Assembly (NCBI GenBank): GCA_046758905.1
Contig: JBHIBC010000004.1
Location: 1-64,000 of the forward strand
DNA length: 64,000 nucleotides
DNA from: JBHIBC01 sp046758905
GTDB lineage: Bacteria; Acidobacteriota; Polarisedimenticolia; Gp22-AA2
Direction of reading: 5' to 3'
This document shows, piece after piece, positions 50,069 to 59,867 of this stretch. Numbering within the stretch: position 1 is the stretch's first letter; every line of letters starts with the position of its first letter. Under the pieces are notes generated by a model, which did no database searches, was not told where the DNA came from, and worked only from the letters and a program-made list of their open reading frames with translations. The position numbers and the translations under genes were made by a program.

Positions 50069-53000
50069 CTACGGACAGAGGGGCTGCTCGGGCCGCAGCG
50101 TCCCGTCGCTGCGACGCCCGACCAGCGACCGCGTGCCCGCCGGCGTCTGGTGGGCGTACCCCACGAGGAAGAAGGTCGCCGTGCCGAGCGTCGGAGTCGC
50201 GCTGTCCGTCACCGTTAGCAGCGGGCCCGGTGCGCTCGCGGGCTGAGGCAGTCGCGAGGCGAGGCACGACACCCCGCTGAGCGTGCCCAGAGCCGGATCG
50301 CCGCTCACGTCGATCGGGCCCGCATAGACGTCGTAGCCGGTCAGCGTGAGCGGCTGGAAGACCGACTGCCACTCGATCGTCGTCACACCGGTCGATCGGT
50401 CGTGCAAGGCCGACAGGGCGATCTCGTCCGCATCGCCGCTGTAGACCAGGATGGACGCGGTGTTGAACCCGGTCGCCGACGCGCTGCTCGTGCACGCGGG
50501 GTCGACGCTGCAGCGCACCTGCGCGCGGTACGTCGTCGGGCGTAACGGGTGATCGACGAAGGTCGGGGTGCTCGACCAGTCCTGCACCGGTACCTCGCCC
50601 TTGAAGAAGCGGTACTGGGTCCCGCCGCCGACGCATCCACCGACCGGCACGGTCCCGGCGGCCGAGATGGTGGCCTGCTCGCCCGCCACGAACAGGCCGT
50701 CGCCGTCGAAATCGGACACGGCCACGTCGACGAGAAAGCCGCCGTCACCGGCCGTCTCATCGCACGCGTCGGCCGGGCAGGCTCCCTGAGCCGGCGGATC
50801 CATGTCGGCCTGCGGCGTGAACTGCGACTCGATGGCGCCGGTCAGCTGGATGTCGTCGATCCACCAGCCGTCGTCCCCGGGGAAGTCAGCCCAGGTGCCG
50901 CCCGTCTCGAAGTACGACGACGAGCAGCAGTCGAACTCCCAGCCCTGGGCGATCCAGCGGATCCGGACCCTCTGGCCGAGGAAGTTGGCGAGGCTGAACT
51001 TGGTCTGGACGAAGAACCCCTTCCCGAACACGTTCTGCCGGGTGACCGTCCCATCGCAGACGGAGAAGGACGGGTCGTCCTCGTAGGCGTTCCCGCAGGC
51101 CGACCAGATGCCGAGCGGGAAGCACAGGGTCTCCCTGATCCCGCGCGGCGCCGTCGCGTCCGGGCCCGCGTCGGTCGGCGTCAGGTTGCAGTATGTGGGA
51201 GACGTCCCGAAGGTCGACCAGATGTACGCGATGTGGTCGTAAGTGTTCTCGAACGGGACCAGCTTTTCCCAGAATCCCCAATTGTCGTTCTCGGGCCCGG
51301 GGAGCGGGTTGAGGTCGACCTGGATCTGGACGTCCCCGAAGTCGTTCGCCTGTCCCGGGAAGTCGTTCACGTTTCGATCGTCCATCATGCTGGCGACCAT
51401 GAAGAACGACAGCTCGAGCTCGCCCGGGTTCGGGAACAGCGTCAGGTTGATCGGGTTGGTCATGAACGCCGCCAGCTCGCGGTGGTGCACCGTGTCCCCG
51501 TTGACGTTCCCCTGGTCGAAGTGGACGCCCCAGTGGAGGGAGTTCGGCGCGCTCGCCGCCAGCTCGCCGCCAACGGGAGTGACGAAGAGCGCGCCGCCGT
51601 CGCAACTGCCGGCCGGGCAGTGGATATGCCAGTCCATATCGTTGTCCGGGTCGATCCGGCACTCGGGGTCCTCCGGCGGCACGAGGAACCCGCCGCAGCC
51701 CACGGCATCGATCGAATTGATTCCCCCCTGGGCCGTCCCGACCGTGACCCCGATCGTGTCGTTCAGACTGTTCGGCGTCCCGATCGGCAGGCTGCTGAGG
51801 CTGACCCGCCCGTCGTTCCCCTCTCGGTCCGTGTCGAAGTTCTCGACGATGAAGCCGTCATCAGAGGTCCCGGACAGGCCGTCGGGCCCGGGGACTCGCG
51901 GCGGCGGCGCGCCCCCGGCGACATCAAGGTCCAGGAGGATCTCCACCGTCACCTTGCTCGACGTGCCGACCGCCTCGTTCGCCGACACCGTCAGGAAGAA
52001 GGTTCCCCTCTCGGCGTTGGCCGGGTTGATGGTCTCCGTGAGCGGGTTGACCACGAACTCGAACTCGCCGGCCTCCCCGAGCGCCGCGGTCTCGAGGACC
52101 GCCCCGCTGGGCAACGCGGGCACGGAGATCGTGGATCTGGTGATGCATGAGATGTCCGGGTCCTCGGTTCCGAGGATGAGGTCCACGCCGGTCAGATCCG
52201 GCCCCGTGTTGCGCACCGCCAGGGACATGCGGGCGGTCTCGCCGGTGTCCGCGAACAGGTCGCCGTCACCGTCGATGTCGCGCACGCTCGTCGACAGGAC
52301 GACGAAGCTCGCCAGCGGCAGCTTCTTGCAGGCCACTACAGTGTTGAACGAGATCACGTCGTCCGGTATGCCGTTGTTGTCGTCGTCGACGGTCCCCTGA
52401 GGATCGCACTCGTCGCCGCGGCCATCCGAGTCCAGGTCCGACTGTCGGGTCGTCCCCGGCACCGGCGAGGGGTTGGGTATCGTCGGGCAGTTGTCGATGG
52501 CATCCGTCACGCTGTCGCCGTCGACGTCGTCCTGCACCGTGCCGCAGCCGCCGTCGTTGGCCACGCCCAGACGCTCGCAGGACTCCTGGCTGAGGTTCTC
52601 GCACGTGCACTGCGGAGTGCTGGACGTGCACAGCTGTCCGGGCGTCTCCGCGCAGGTCCCGGTGACCGGACACTCGGCGTCGGCCGTGCAGACCGTGTCG
52701 CTGGTTCGATTGCACGAGCCCGTGGGCAGGACTTCGGCGCGCGCGTTCACGCAGTCGCCGTCGCAGACGTCGCCGATACGATCATTGTCGGTGTCCGACT
52801 GATCCGCGTTCGGCGTCCTCACGCAGTTGTCGTTGCGGTCGTTGACCCCGTCTCCGTCCCGGTCGCTCGTCTGGAAACACGCCAGTCCCCTCGTGGTCTG
52901 GCCGGCGACCGGCACCTGACCGGCGTTGAAGACGTCCGGACAGTTGTCGAGGTCGTTGACGACTCCGTCGAAGTCGATGTCGTCGAGGTCGCAGACATCT

Positions 53001-56000
53001 CCGACACGATCACCGTCGGAGTCGAGCTGATCCGGGTTCGCGACGGACGGGCAGTTGTCGCAGAGGTCGCCGGCACCGTCCAGGTCCTGATCCACCTGCC
53101 CCGGGTTGAACAGGAGGGGGCAGTTGTCGCCCTCGTCGATGCCGTCGTTGTCGATGTTGCCGAACTCGCTCTCCCCGACCTGCCCGTCCGCGTCGGCGTC
53201 GCACCGCGGGTCGATGTAAAAGAAGTTCAGGACCGCGTCCGTCTCGGGATTCGTGAACAGCAGGTTGTCGTTGTTGAACAGCGTCCCGATGGTGACGTTG
53301 CCCCTGAACACTCCCGTGTTCCCTACCTCGGGGATCTGGAACGACTTCACCGGGATCAGGGCCGTGGTCACGCCCGTGGAAAAGGGCCGTCCGTCGGAAC
53401 CGGTGGTCGCCAGGACGGTTGTGCTCCCCTGCCCCGCCCGGTTCGGATCGTTCACCGTCACCTCCACCGTGTCGTTGCACTCGTAGATGTTGAGGCGATC
53501 GACGACCAGGGTGGCGCATTGGGCCCCGGCCGGCTGGCCCGCGCCGCCGAAGCGGTCGCAGGCGCGATCCGTCCCCTCGTCGACGGGGTGCACCTCGTCC
53601 CACTCCAGGACAACGTCGTCGATCCCGATCCCGTAGTCGGTGCCTCCCGCCGCGGTCTCCTGCGCCCAGAATCCGATGCCGATCTGCCAGCGGTTCCCGA
53701 CCGGGCCGAAATCGTGCGCCCCCATCGGTTCTCCCTGGCCGCCGCCGAGGCTCATGTAGATGAACCCGTCGCGCATCTCCAGCAGGACCAGATCAAAATT
53801 CCGGCCGGGTCCGGCGTCGGTGTTCTGCTCGCACTCGCACCCTGGATCGGTCGCCGGGTCGCACGCGTCCACGCAGACCTGGGGCGCCCCCGGATCCGGG
53901 AACGGATGGAAATCCGGAGGTGCCAGCGGGATCGGAGACGTGCTCTCGGGGTTGGAATCCTGGGTGAAGGCCGAGAAGCCGCTCTCGTCGCCGTCGAACG
54001 TCCGGTTCTGCAGGATGGAGCCGTCCGGGTCGACGAGCGGCCCGAAGGTCCTCTGGTTCACCAGGCTCGCCGGGGAGATCCCCTGGTAGTACTGGTTGAA
54101 GACGGCCAGGGCGTAGATGTCCGGGAACCGGAAATTCCCGTACGTGTAGTTGCACAGCAGGCAGTTGACGTCGTCATCCTCGATATCGGTGTCGAGATCG
54201 ACGTGACCGCCCGCGTAATCGAGCGTCTGGATGTTCATGTTGAACCCCAGGCGTTGGAACTCGACCTCGAAGGGGAAGCCGCGGGCGTCGTCGATCTGGT
54301 GCACCTTGGCGATGATCGGGGAGTGCAGCACGTCGAGGATCTTCTCCGCGAGCGGCGGCGTGCTCAGGTCCTGCGGCAGCCGGTAGTTGTCGCAGGCGCT
54401 GGCCTGGGGGCCCGGCGTGCTCGGGTCGCCGTCCCCGGTGTGCCAAATGCCCAGCGTGCCGGGCAGGCCGGCGGCGGTCTGGAACCCGCACAGGCCCTCG
54501 GTCCTATGCTCCCACAGGGGGCTCGCGCCGAGACCGCCAGGAACGCTGAGCGGCGACCGGAGCGCCTTCCAGCCGCCGTCGTTGCGATCGAAGCTCCACG
54601 GGACTAGGTCGCCGGCGCTGGGACCTCCGGAGTCCGCCAGGATCCCCCGATCGAGCGCGCCGTTCGCGAACACGTCCTCGCCGGCGTCCAGAACGCCGTT
54701 GTCGTTCAGGTCCTCGCCCAGGGTATTCGTGATCAGGCCGGTGGCCGTCCCGGGCACGAACATGCTCTGGAACGTGATCGCCTCGTCCGGCCAGAATAGC
54801 TGCTTGAACGGATCGAAAGTGTCCGCGCGATCGATCTGGAGGTTGCGGTTGAAATCGCGGATCTCTCGGCCGCCGTCGGGGAAGTCGGTCGAGTAATGCA
54901 GGACCTCCCGGTCGGAGTTGATCACGTGGCTGAAGGTGTAGGTCGCGCGCGACAGGTCGAGGTTCTGAGCGCCTCCCTCGAGCGCCAGCACCAGGTCGAC
55001 TCTCCGTTCCATGAGCGACAGCCCGCTGACGACGCCGGCATCCACCTCCAGACTGAAGGTGACGCCGGTGGACTGGCCGCCCGGAACCCGACCGATCGGC
55101 TTGGGTGAGTCGAGGACCCGGATCGCCGCCGCGCCCGGTCCCCTGGGCGTCAGCGTCGCGACGACCTCGGTGAAGTCATCCTCCTGCTCGAAGTTCAGCA
55201 GCGCCACCGAGTAGGTCACGCGCTCGCCGGCGTCGAGGAACTGGTCGCCGTCGCACCCGCCGCCGATGAAGGCCTCGGGGTTGGTGATGCCCAGGATGTC
55301 GAGCTCCGACCGGATGATGTTGGGAGTGCACTCGAAGCGCGCCCGCGCCACCGCGGATCTCGGGGTGTCGGTGTACGTGACGACCAGCGCGAGGTCATCG
55401 TCCCCTTCGACGATGCCGTTGAACGGGATCGCCGGCCGGGCCAGCCTCACCGGCGTCCGGGTGGTGCCGAACAGCCCCCCGCCCTCGGCGCCGAAGCTCA
55501 GCCGCTCCTCGTCCTGCACGGCCCCCGAGCGGTCCAAGACCCGCAGGAGGGTATTGGAGGTCACATCGCCGGCGCCCGTAGTCCCGTCGGTGTCGAAGAC
55601 CGTGGTCCTCAGATCGTCCGAGCACCCGTACTTGAACTTGTCCAGGGCGATGATGCTGGCCGGGAGCGCATGCGTCTTCCCGTTCCAGGTCTGGCCGCCC
55701 ATGCCGAACACCGGACCGGCGACCACCAGCGAGAACGGCTGTCCTCCCGAATCGAGCAGGCCGTCCCCGTCCTGATCGACCTCGTCCGGATCGAGGCGGC
55801 CGTTTCCGTCCGTGTCCTCGTTCGACCCGTCGATCAGGACGATCTGCCCCGGCAGGACCCCCGCGGCCCCCCTCTTGACCCGTACCCGCCAGGTGCCGGC
55901 GACCAGCTGGTTCGGCGTCGCATCATCCACGAGCGACGACAGGTGCACCGCCTCGATGTTGTTCTTGTCATCGTGGATCGCCGTCTCGCTCACGGCGCGC

Positions 56001-58819
56001 TCCAGCGACCACTGACCGGCGGGCAGGCCACGCCCGGAGATGTAGACGTTGCCGTCGTAGGCGCGGTTGTCGTCCGCGGCGTTCGCCGGACAAGGGCTTC
56101 CGTCCGGCTTCGTGTCGGACGCGGTCAGGCAGTTGTCCGGGCCGGGCGATTCGACTTCCAGATCGAGGTCGTTGATGAGCACGCCGCCGCCGGTCGGGTC
56201 TGGAGGATCCGGCCAGCTGAGGGCGATCCGCAGCTGTCCGTTGGCGATCGCCCGCGTGCCGCCCGTCATGACGGCGTTCACCCCATCCACGCGGAACATC
56301 TTCTCCACCACCGAGTTGCCGGAGTTGTCGATGGGCGGCTCGCCCGTCCCGAGATAGTCGTAGACGAGGAGCCCCGGCGCCGGGTACTCGATCTGGTTGC
56401 CGGTGGCGCTCAGCCCGCGCGTCGGCGGGTAGTTCGCCAGGGGCAGCACCTGGTCGAGCAGGATGCGGCCGTACCCCTGGACGCCGTTCCCCATGATCCC
56501 GACGGGGATGCCCGCGATTGTGCCGAGGTTGGCCGCGCGGGTGCTCGCGAGGATCCTGTCGGTATCCTGGACCCGTTCGGGCACCGGGAAATCATTCGTG
56601 CTGTCGGAGAAATTGGCGCTCGCGACCAGAGCCGCGCGCACCAGGCTACCGGAGATCGAAGGCATCCGGTCCGCGTCGTCCCGGGCCGCGGTCGGGTAGA
56701 ACCCCTGGGCGAAGTAATCGCGCACCAGGGCCCCCGCGGCGGTCGCCAGGGCGGCTGAGAACGAGGTGCCGAAGTTCTGGTCGTCCACCTCGTTCTGCAC
56801 CGGCGGATTCTGGTCGTTGTCCCGGCTGCGGATCACCGCGATCGACTGGAAGTACGGGGCCCCGAAGAACCCGGTGAAATCGTCTCCCTGAGCCATGACG
56901 ATGGGGGCGGTGCGCAGGGAGGCCGCGGTCGCCGGGCCATGGGCGCTGTAGGCCGCCACGTCCTCTTCGCCCTCGAAGAAGGTGCCGGAGTCCGCGAAGG
57001 TCGTGCCCACCGAAACGATGTTCTTCGCCGTGGCCGGAGGCGAGACCTGCAGCGGCTGGATGTCGAGGTTCGGGTCGTTGTCCGCCGCCGTTCCGTTGAA
57101 CAGGTCGGGCCACAAGGTCGGGCTGAAGTCGAAACGCCCCTCTCCGGGACGGTTCCCCTGGTTTCCGACCGGCACGAAGACCATGTAGTCGAGGTTGTTC
57201 ACCAGGAACCTGTCGATCTGCTGCGCCTCGAGCGTGTAGGTCCCGTTGGCGAGATTGAACACGATGCTGTCGAAGTTCGGGACCCCGAACGGCATCACGT
57301 GCAGGTGGAGATCCTCGCCGCCGCCGATCACGCCTTCGCAGGCCCCTGTCCCCCCGCCGATCGGGCAGATCGCCAGCGTCAGGCGGTCGATCAGAAACCC
57401 GGGTTGGACGTTGCCGCCGTTCTCGCGCAGCTCGTTCAGAGTGCAGAGCCCGGGGGACGCCGCGTCCTGCATGAGGATCCGCGCCCCCCGCGCCAGAGCG
57501 TCGAGGCTGAGGTTCTCGACCAGCGGCATCTCCTGCGGGTCGATCTGCTTGGAGTAGGCGAAGCCTAGCTCTCCCGGATTGCCGGCGATCAGCCCTGCCA
57601 CGACGTTGCCGTGGGTGGTTGCGCCGGACAGGATGGCGTCGCAAGCCGACAACGAGATGTCGGCCACGTTCTGGATGAAGTGGATCTTGCGGTGGCTCGG
57701 GCCGATGGGGTTGGCGAGCGTGATCGTCTGGGTGGTGGTCTGAGAGAACTGAGTGGAGTCGACCGAGAGGCCGTTATCGGTCACGGCCACGATCTGCGGC
57801 GGCACGGCGTCGCTGCCGTCGTTGATCCTGCGTCCGTCGCCGTTCGTATCGATCCCGCCGCCATCGACCCCGACGTCATGATAGGGCCTCGAGAACCTCA
57901 GGCTGTCGCGCACGTTGCCGATCATCACCGTCGGCGGCGCCTCGGTGTTGGCCAGGACGAACTCGGGCGCCTCCCGGATCGCCGCCACGGCCGGCAGACG
58001 GGCCAGATCGATAAGCTGCTTTCGGTTGGCGCGGATCAGGTAGGTCGACCCGTCGAGGCTCGCGCGCAGGACGTTGTCCGCCCCCGCGACGCTCTTCATG
58101 CGGGCGGCCGCCTGGTCGGCGTCCCCGCCAGGCCAGAGCTGAACGTGCACGTCCATGGTGCGGCGCCCGGCGCGCTCCGGCGAAAGGAGCGGCCTCGTGC
58201 CGACGCCGGGAGAGAACTTGTAGGCGGCGCGATAGGCCCCGGCGGCCTCGACGAACGGCAGGCCGCCGAGCGCCCGCAGCGCCTGCGGCGTGTCGGCCCG
58301 GACGATCAGGGCGCGCGACGGGGCCGCCCGCAGGACCCTGCCGCCGGCGGACCGGATGGCCGATTCGATCCGCCCGTACCCGAGCTCCTTCAGGGATCGG
58401 GCGTCGATCTGCAGGATGTTCACCCCCGGCGTCATCCGCCCGGCGCCGGTCTCCACCTCCGCACCCGGATGATCGCGGAGATCCCTCGGAAGCCGGCTGA
58501 GCAGATCCTCCGCCCCGGAGAGCTCGATCCACGCGAAGGGCGTCTGCACGAGCCGATCCCTGCGACCCCGCTCCGGAAGGGACGGCCTGACGCCGCCGGT
58601 CGGAGACAGCCCGTCGGGCCGCGGCTCAGCGATGAACCGCGGGAAGCGCTCCGCGTGACGCAGGGCGACTAGGACATGGGGATCCTCGTGAGCGCCCCGG
58701 CCCGACTTCCTCGTCCGGTCGGCCCAGTGCCGGACCATGGGGGCCAGCAGAAATCCCCCGGTGACGAGGGTGGCGATCAGGATGCTGCGAATCGTTCTCG
58801 AGAAGCCAGGCGAACTCAT
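50069..58819 (-). CDS. Giant secreted subtilase with TSP type-3 repeats and a duplicated module
   Basis: 2,916 residues from ATG 58819 (GGGAGGAACC upstream; a start 16 codons earlier has none). Signal anchor: about 11-30 (ILIATLVTGGFLLAPMV). The S8 triad is Asp348 (AVTDNGLS), His403 (TTHGNVVAG) and Ser686 (FGTSFSAAL), with oxyanion Asn553 (PVGNQGN). Residues about 840-1000 contain LRIALSWPDPPD and INDLDLEV, the KP43-type beta domain. Middle repeats hold many DxDxDG loops; residues about 1870-2150 are TSP3 units (DNCPSVANPDQLDSDGD). Residues about 2175-2665 match the left-edge gene. It is probably an exported, calcium-bound surface protease or adhesin. No sorting signal is evident at the C-terminus. 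Confidence 0.92.
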   Translation of the reverse strand: MSSPGFSRTIRSILIATLVTGGFLLAPMVRHWADRTRKSGRGAHEDPHVLVALRHAERFPRFIAEPRPDGLSPTGGVRPSLPERGRRDRLVQTPFAWIELSGAEDLLSRLPRDLRDHPGAEVETGAGRMTPGVNILQIDARSLKELGYGRIESAIRSAGGRVLRAAPSRALIVRADTPQALRALGGLPFVEAAGAYRAAYKFSPGVGTRPLLSPERAGRRTMDVHVQLWPGGDADQAAARMKSVAGADNVLRASLDGSTYLIRANRKQLIDLARLPAVAAIREAPEFVLANTEAPPTVMIGNVRDSLRFSRPYHDVGVDGGGIDTNGDGRRINDGSDAVPPQIVAVTDNGLSVDSTQFSQTTTQTITLANPIGPSHRKIHFIQNVADISLSACDAILSGATTHGNVVAGLIAGNPGELGFAYSKQIDPQEMPLVENLSLDALARGARILMQDAASPGLCTLNELRENGGNVQPGFLIDRLTLAICPIGGGTGACEGVIGGGEDLHLHVMPFGVPNFDSIVFNLANGTYTLEAQQIDRFLVNNLDYMVFVPVGNQGNRPGEGRFDFSPTLWPDLFNGTAADNDPNLDIQPLQVSPPATAKNIVSVGTTFADSGTFFEGEEDVAAYSAHGPATAASLRTAPIVMAQGDDFTGFFGAPYFQSIAVIRSRDNDQNPPVQNEVDDQNFGTSFSAALATAAGALVRDYFAQGFYPTAARDDADRMPSISGSLVRAALVASANFSDSTNDFPVPERVQDTDRILASTRAANLGTIAGIPVGIMGNGVQGYGRILLDQVLPLANYPPTRGLSATGNQIEYPAPGLLVYDYLGTGEPPIDNSGNSVVEKMFRVDGVNAVMTGGTRAIANGQLRIALSWPDPPDPTGGGVLINDLDLEVESPGPDNCLTASDTKPDGSPCPANAADDNRAYDGNVYISGRGLPAGQWSLERAVSETAIHDDKNNIEAVHLSSLVDDATPNQLVAGTWRVRVKRGAAGVLPGQIVLIDGSNEDTDGNGRLDPDEVDQDGDGLLDSGGQPFSLVVAGPVFGMGGQTWNGKTHALPASIIALDKFKYGCSDDLRTTVFDTDGTTGAGDVTSNTLLRVLDRSGAVQDEERLSFGAEGGGLFGTTRTPVRLARPAIPFNGIVEGDDDLALVVTYTDTPRSAVARARFECTPNIIRSELDILGITNPEAFIGGGCDGDQFLDAGERVTYSVALLNFEQEDDFTEVVATLTPRGPGAAAIRVLDSPKPIGRVPGGQSTGVTFSLEVDAGVVSGLSLMERRVDLVLALEGGAQNLDLSRATYTFSHVINSDREVLHYSTDFPDGGREIRDFNRNLQIDRADTFDPFKQLFWPDEAITFQSMFVPGTATGLITNTLGEDLNDNGVLDAGEDVFANGALDRGILADSGGPSAGDLVPWSFDRNDGGWKALRSPLSVPGGLGASPLWEHRTEGLCGFQTAAGLPGTLGIWHTGDGDPSTPGPQASACDNYRLPQDLSTPPLAEKILDVLHSPIIAKVHQIDDARGFPFEVEFQRLGFNMNIQTLDYAGGHVDLDTDIEDDDVNCLLCNYTYGNFRFPDIYALAVFNQYYQGISPASLVNQRTFGPLVDPDGSILQNRTFDGDESGFSAFTQDSNPESTSPIPLAPPDFHPFPDPGAPQVCVDACDPATDPGCECEQNTDAGPGRNFDLVLLEMRDGFIYMSLGGGQGEPMGAHDFGPVGNRWQIGIGFWAQETAAGGTDYGIGIDDVVLEWDEVHPVDEGTDRACDRFGGAGQPAGAQCATLVVDRLNIYECNDTVEVTVNDPNRAGQGSTTVLATTGSDGRPFSTGVTTALIPVKSFQIPEVGNTGVFRGNVTIGTLFNNDNLLFTNPETDAVLNFFYIDPRCDADADGQVGESEFGNIDNDGIDEGDNCPLLFNPGQVDQDLDGAGDLCDNCPSVANPDQLDSDGDRVGDVCDLDDIDFDGVVNDLDNCPDVFNAGQVPVAGQTTRGLACFQTSDRDGDGVNDRNDNCVRTPNADQSDTDNDRIGDVCDGDCVNARAEVLPTGSCNRTSDTVCTADAECPVTGTCAETPGQLCTSSTPQCTCENLSQESCERLGVANDGGCGTVQDDVDGDSVTDAIDNCPTIPNPSPVPGTTRQSDLDSDGRGDECDPQGTVDDDNNGIPDDVISFNTVVACKKLPLASFVVLSTSVRDIDGDGDLFADTGETARMSLAVRNTGPDLTGVDLILGTEDPDISCITRSTISVPALPSGAVLETAALGEAGEFEFVVNPLTETINPANAERGTFFLTVSANEAVGTSSKVTVEILLDLDVAGGAPPPRVPGPDGLSGTSDDGFIVENFDTDREGNDGRVSLSSLPIGTPNSLNDTIGVTVGTAQGGINSIDAVGCGGFLVPPEDPECRIDPDNDMDWHIHCPAGSCDGGALFVTPVGGELAASAPNSLHWGVHFDQGNVNGDTVHHRELAAFMTNPINLTLFPNPGELELSFFMVASMMDDRNVNDFPGQANDFGDVQIQVDLNPLPGPENDNWGFWEKLVPFENTYDHIAYIWSTFGTSPTYCNLTPTDAGPDATAPRGIRETLCFPLGIWSACGNAYEDDPSFSVCDGTVTRQNVFGKGFFVQTKFSLANFLGQRVRIRWIAQGWEFDCCSSSYFETGGTWADFPGDDGWWIDDIQLTGAIESQFTPQADMDPPAQGACPADACDETAGDGGFLVDVAVSDFDGDGLFVAGEQATISAAGTVPVGGCVGGGTQYRFFKGEVPVQDWSSTPTFVDHPLRPTTYRAQVRCSVDPACTSSASATGFNTASILVYSGDADEIALSALHDRSTGVTTIEWQSVFQPLTLTGYDVYAGPIDVSGDPALGTLSGVSCLASRLPQPASAPGPLLTVTDSATPTLGTATFFLVGYAHQTPAGTRSLVGRRSDGTLRPEQPLCP

Positions 58820-58951
58820 CGGTTCCTCCCGCAAAGCGACGCGGCGCCGGGCACACCCCTCCGGCACCTATGGGGTTGAACGGCATTTCCCGAGGTTGTC
58901 TCTGAACGCGTGGCACCCGGCTGGCCCTGGGGGAAGGGGCACGGGTCCGTT

Positions 58952-58965
58952 ACGCTGATCAGCGT
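58952..58965. promoter_or_regulatory. 14-bp perfect palindrome in the giant-gene leader
   Basis: ACGCTGATCAGCGT is identical to its reverse complement. It lies between the putative promoter and the ATG of the giant gene, about 33 nt past the -10, a natural place for a repressor site or an mRNA hairpin. Confidence 0.4.
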
Positions 58966-58997
58966 GTTGATCGGTCCCCCCTAGAATTGATGCCTTT

Positions 58998-59026
58998 CCT
59001 CTACGGTGATCGGTGGTGTTTGTCAA
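58998..59026 (-). promoter_or_regulatory. Putative promoter of the giant subtilase gene
   Basis: On the minus strand: consensus TTGACA (59026-59021), 17 nt, TAGAGG (59003-58998), giving a leader of about 170 nt. The -10 is weak. Confidence 0.45.
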
Positions 59027-59120
59027 CTTGAGATTGCGTTCCACGATGCGCAACCCGAGACGGACCGGTCCCCCCGACGTCCCCCTGAGCACCGCGGCGG
59101 CGCAGGCAGGCGATGCGACT

Positions 59121-59867
59121 TCAGGCGATGTCGGAGTGCATCCGGCGCAGGAGTCGCCTGTCGATCTTGCCCGCGCTGATCCTCCGGATCGTCTCAACGA
59201 ACCGGACCCGGTGGGGCACGGCCCACGGCCAGATCATGCCGCGCTCGACATGACCCCTGACGTGCCCCCCCCCCGATCTTCTCGGCGGTGAGGTCGCGGG
59301 CGCGCTCCGGCCGGGGCACCACGAGGGCCATCGGCCGCTCCCCCCGCCTCTCGTCCGGGACGCGGATGGTGGCCACCTCGCTCACGGCCTCGTGCCGCGA
59401 GATGATGTCCTCGAGGACCAGCGGCGAGATCCACTCCCCACCGGACCTGACGCCGTCCTTCACCCGGTCAGTGATCGGGAGGTAGCCTTTCTCGTCGATG
59501 CTCGCGATGTCCCCGGTCGCGTAGCGGCCCGGATAGCCCTGCTTCACCCCCATCACGGTCGCCACGTACGGGAGGTCCCAGCCGTGCACGTGGAACATCG
59601 GAGTGATCCGCATGTGGACGTCGTCCCGGTGCTGTAGAGGATGGTCGCCGGGGTCCCCTCGTCGAAATCGGCGAACCGGTGTCCCGGGTCCCCCGAGGCC
59701 AGCATCCCCTCGTACTCGGTGAGGATGTCGAGCGGAGTGTCGGGCGCCCCCCCGCCGTCGGCGATGAGGGCCATCCGGACGCGCCGATCGACGTCGTCCC
59801 GGGACCGCTCGAGCATGGGGAGGGGATCCCGGCGAGTCAGGAGGACCTCGTCGCCGGCGGCCTCTTC
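59121..59867 (-). pseudogene. Decayed fatty acyl-CoA ligase (AMP-binding) remnant
   Basis: Pieces of one AMP-binding enzyme remain in order but in different frames. They are FADFDEGTPATILYSTGTTS (P-loop, about 59710-59650); then, without the following glycine/lysine loop, MRITPMFHVHGWDLPYVATV and PGRY; then a jump to ATGDIASIDEKGYLPITDRVKDGVRSGGEWIS; then after a frameshift in a run of ten C (59265-59274), MIWPWAVPHRVRF, ETIRRISAGKIDRRLLRRM and a TGA at 59123-59121. At least two internal deletions (about 30-50 and about 150 residues by comparison with normal family spacing), a lost N-terminus and a frameshift make it non-functional. It sits directly after the SDR gene, suggesting a former fatty-acid metabolism operon. 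Confidence 0.8.

Larger units (their letters stand above)
58820..59120. other. Upstream region of the giant gene
   Basis: 301 bp without a gene between the giant protein and the acyl-CoA ligase remnant. It is A/T-richer than its surroundings near 58985-59040 and contains the promoter and palindrome listed separately. Confidence 0.6.

Noticed and set aside
48135..50636. A minus-strand frame of 833 codons covering the end of the molybdoenzyme, the amidohydrolase and the end of the giant gene
   Set aside because: It crosses three well-supported genes in another frame, has no motifs and no start signal.
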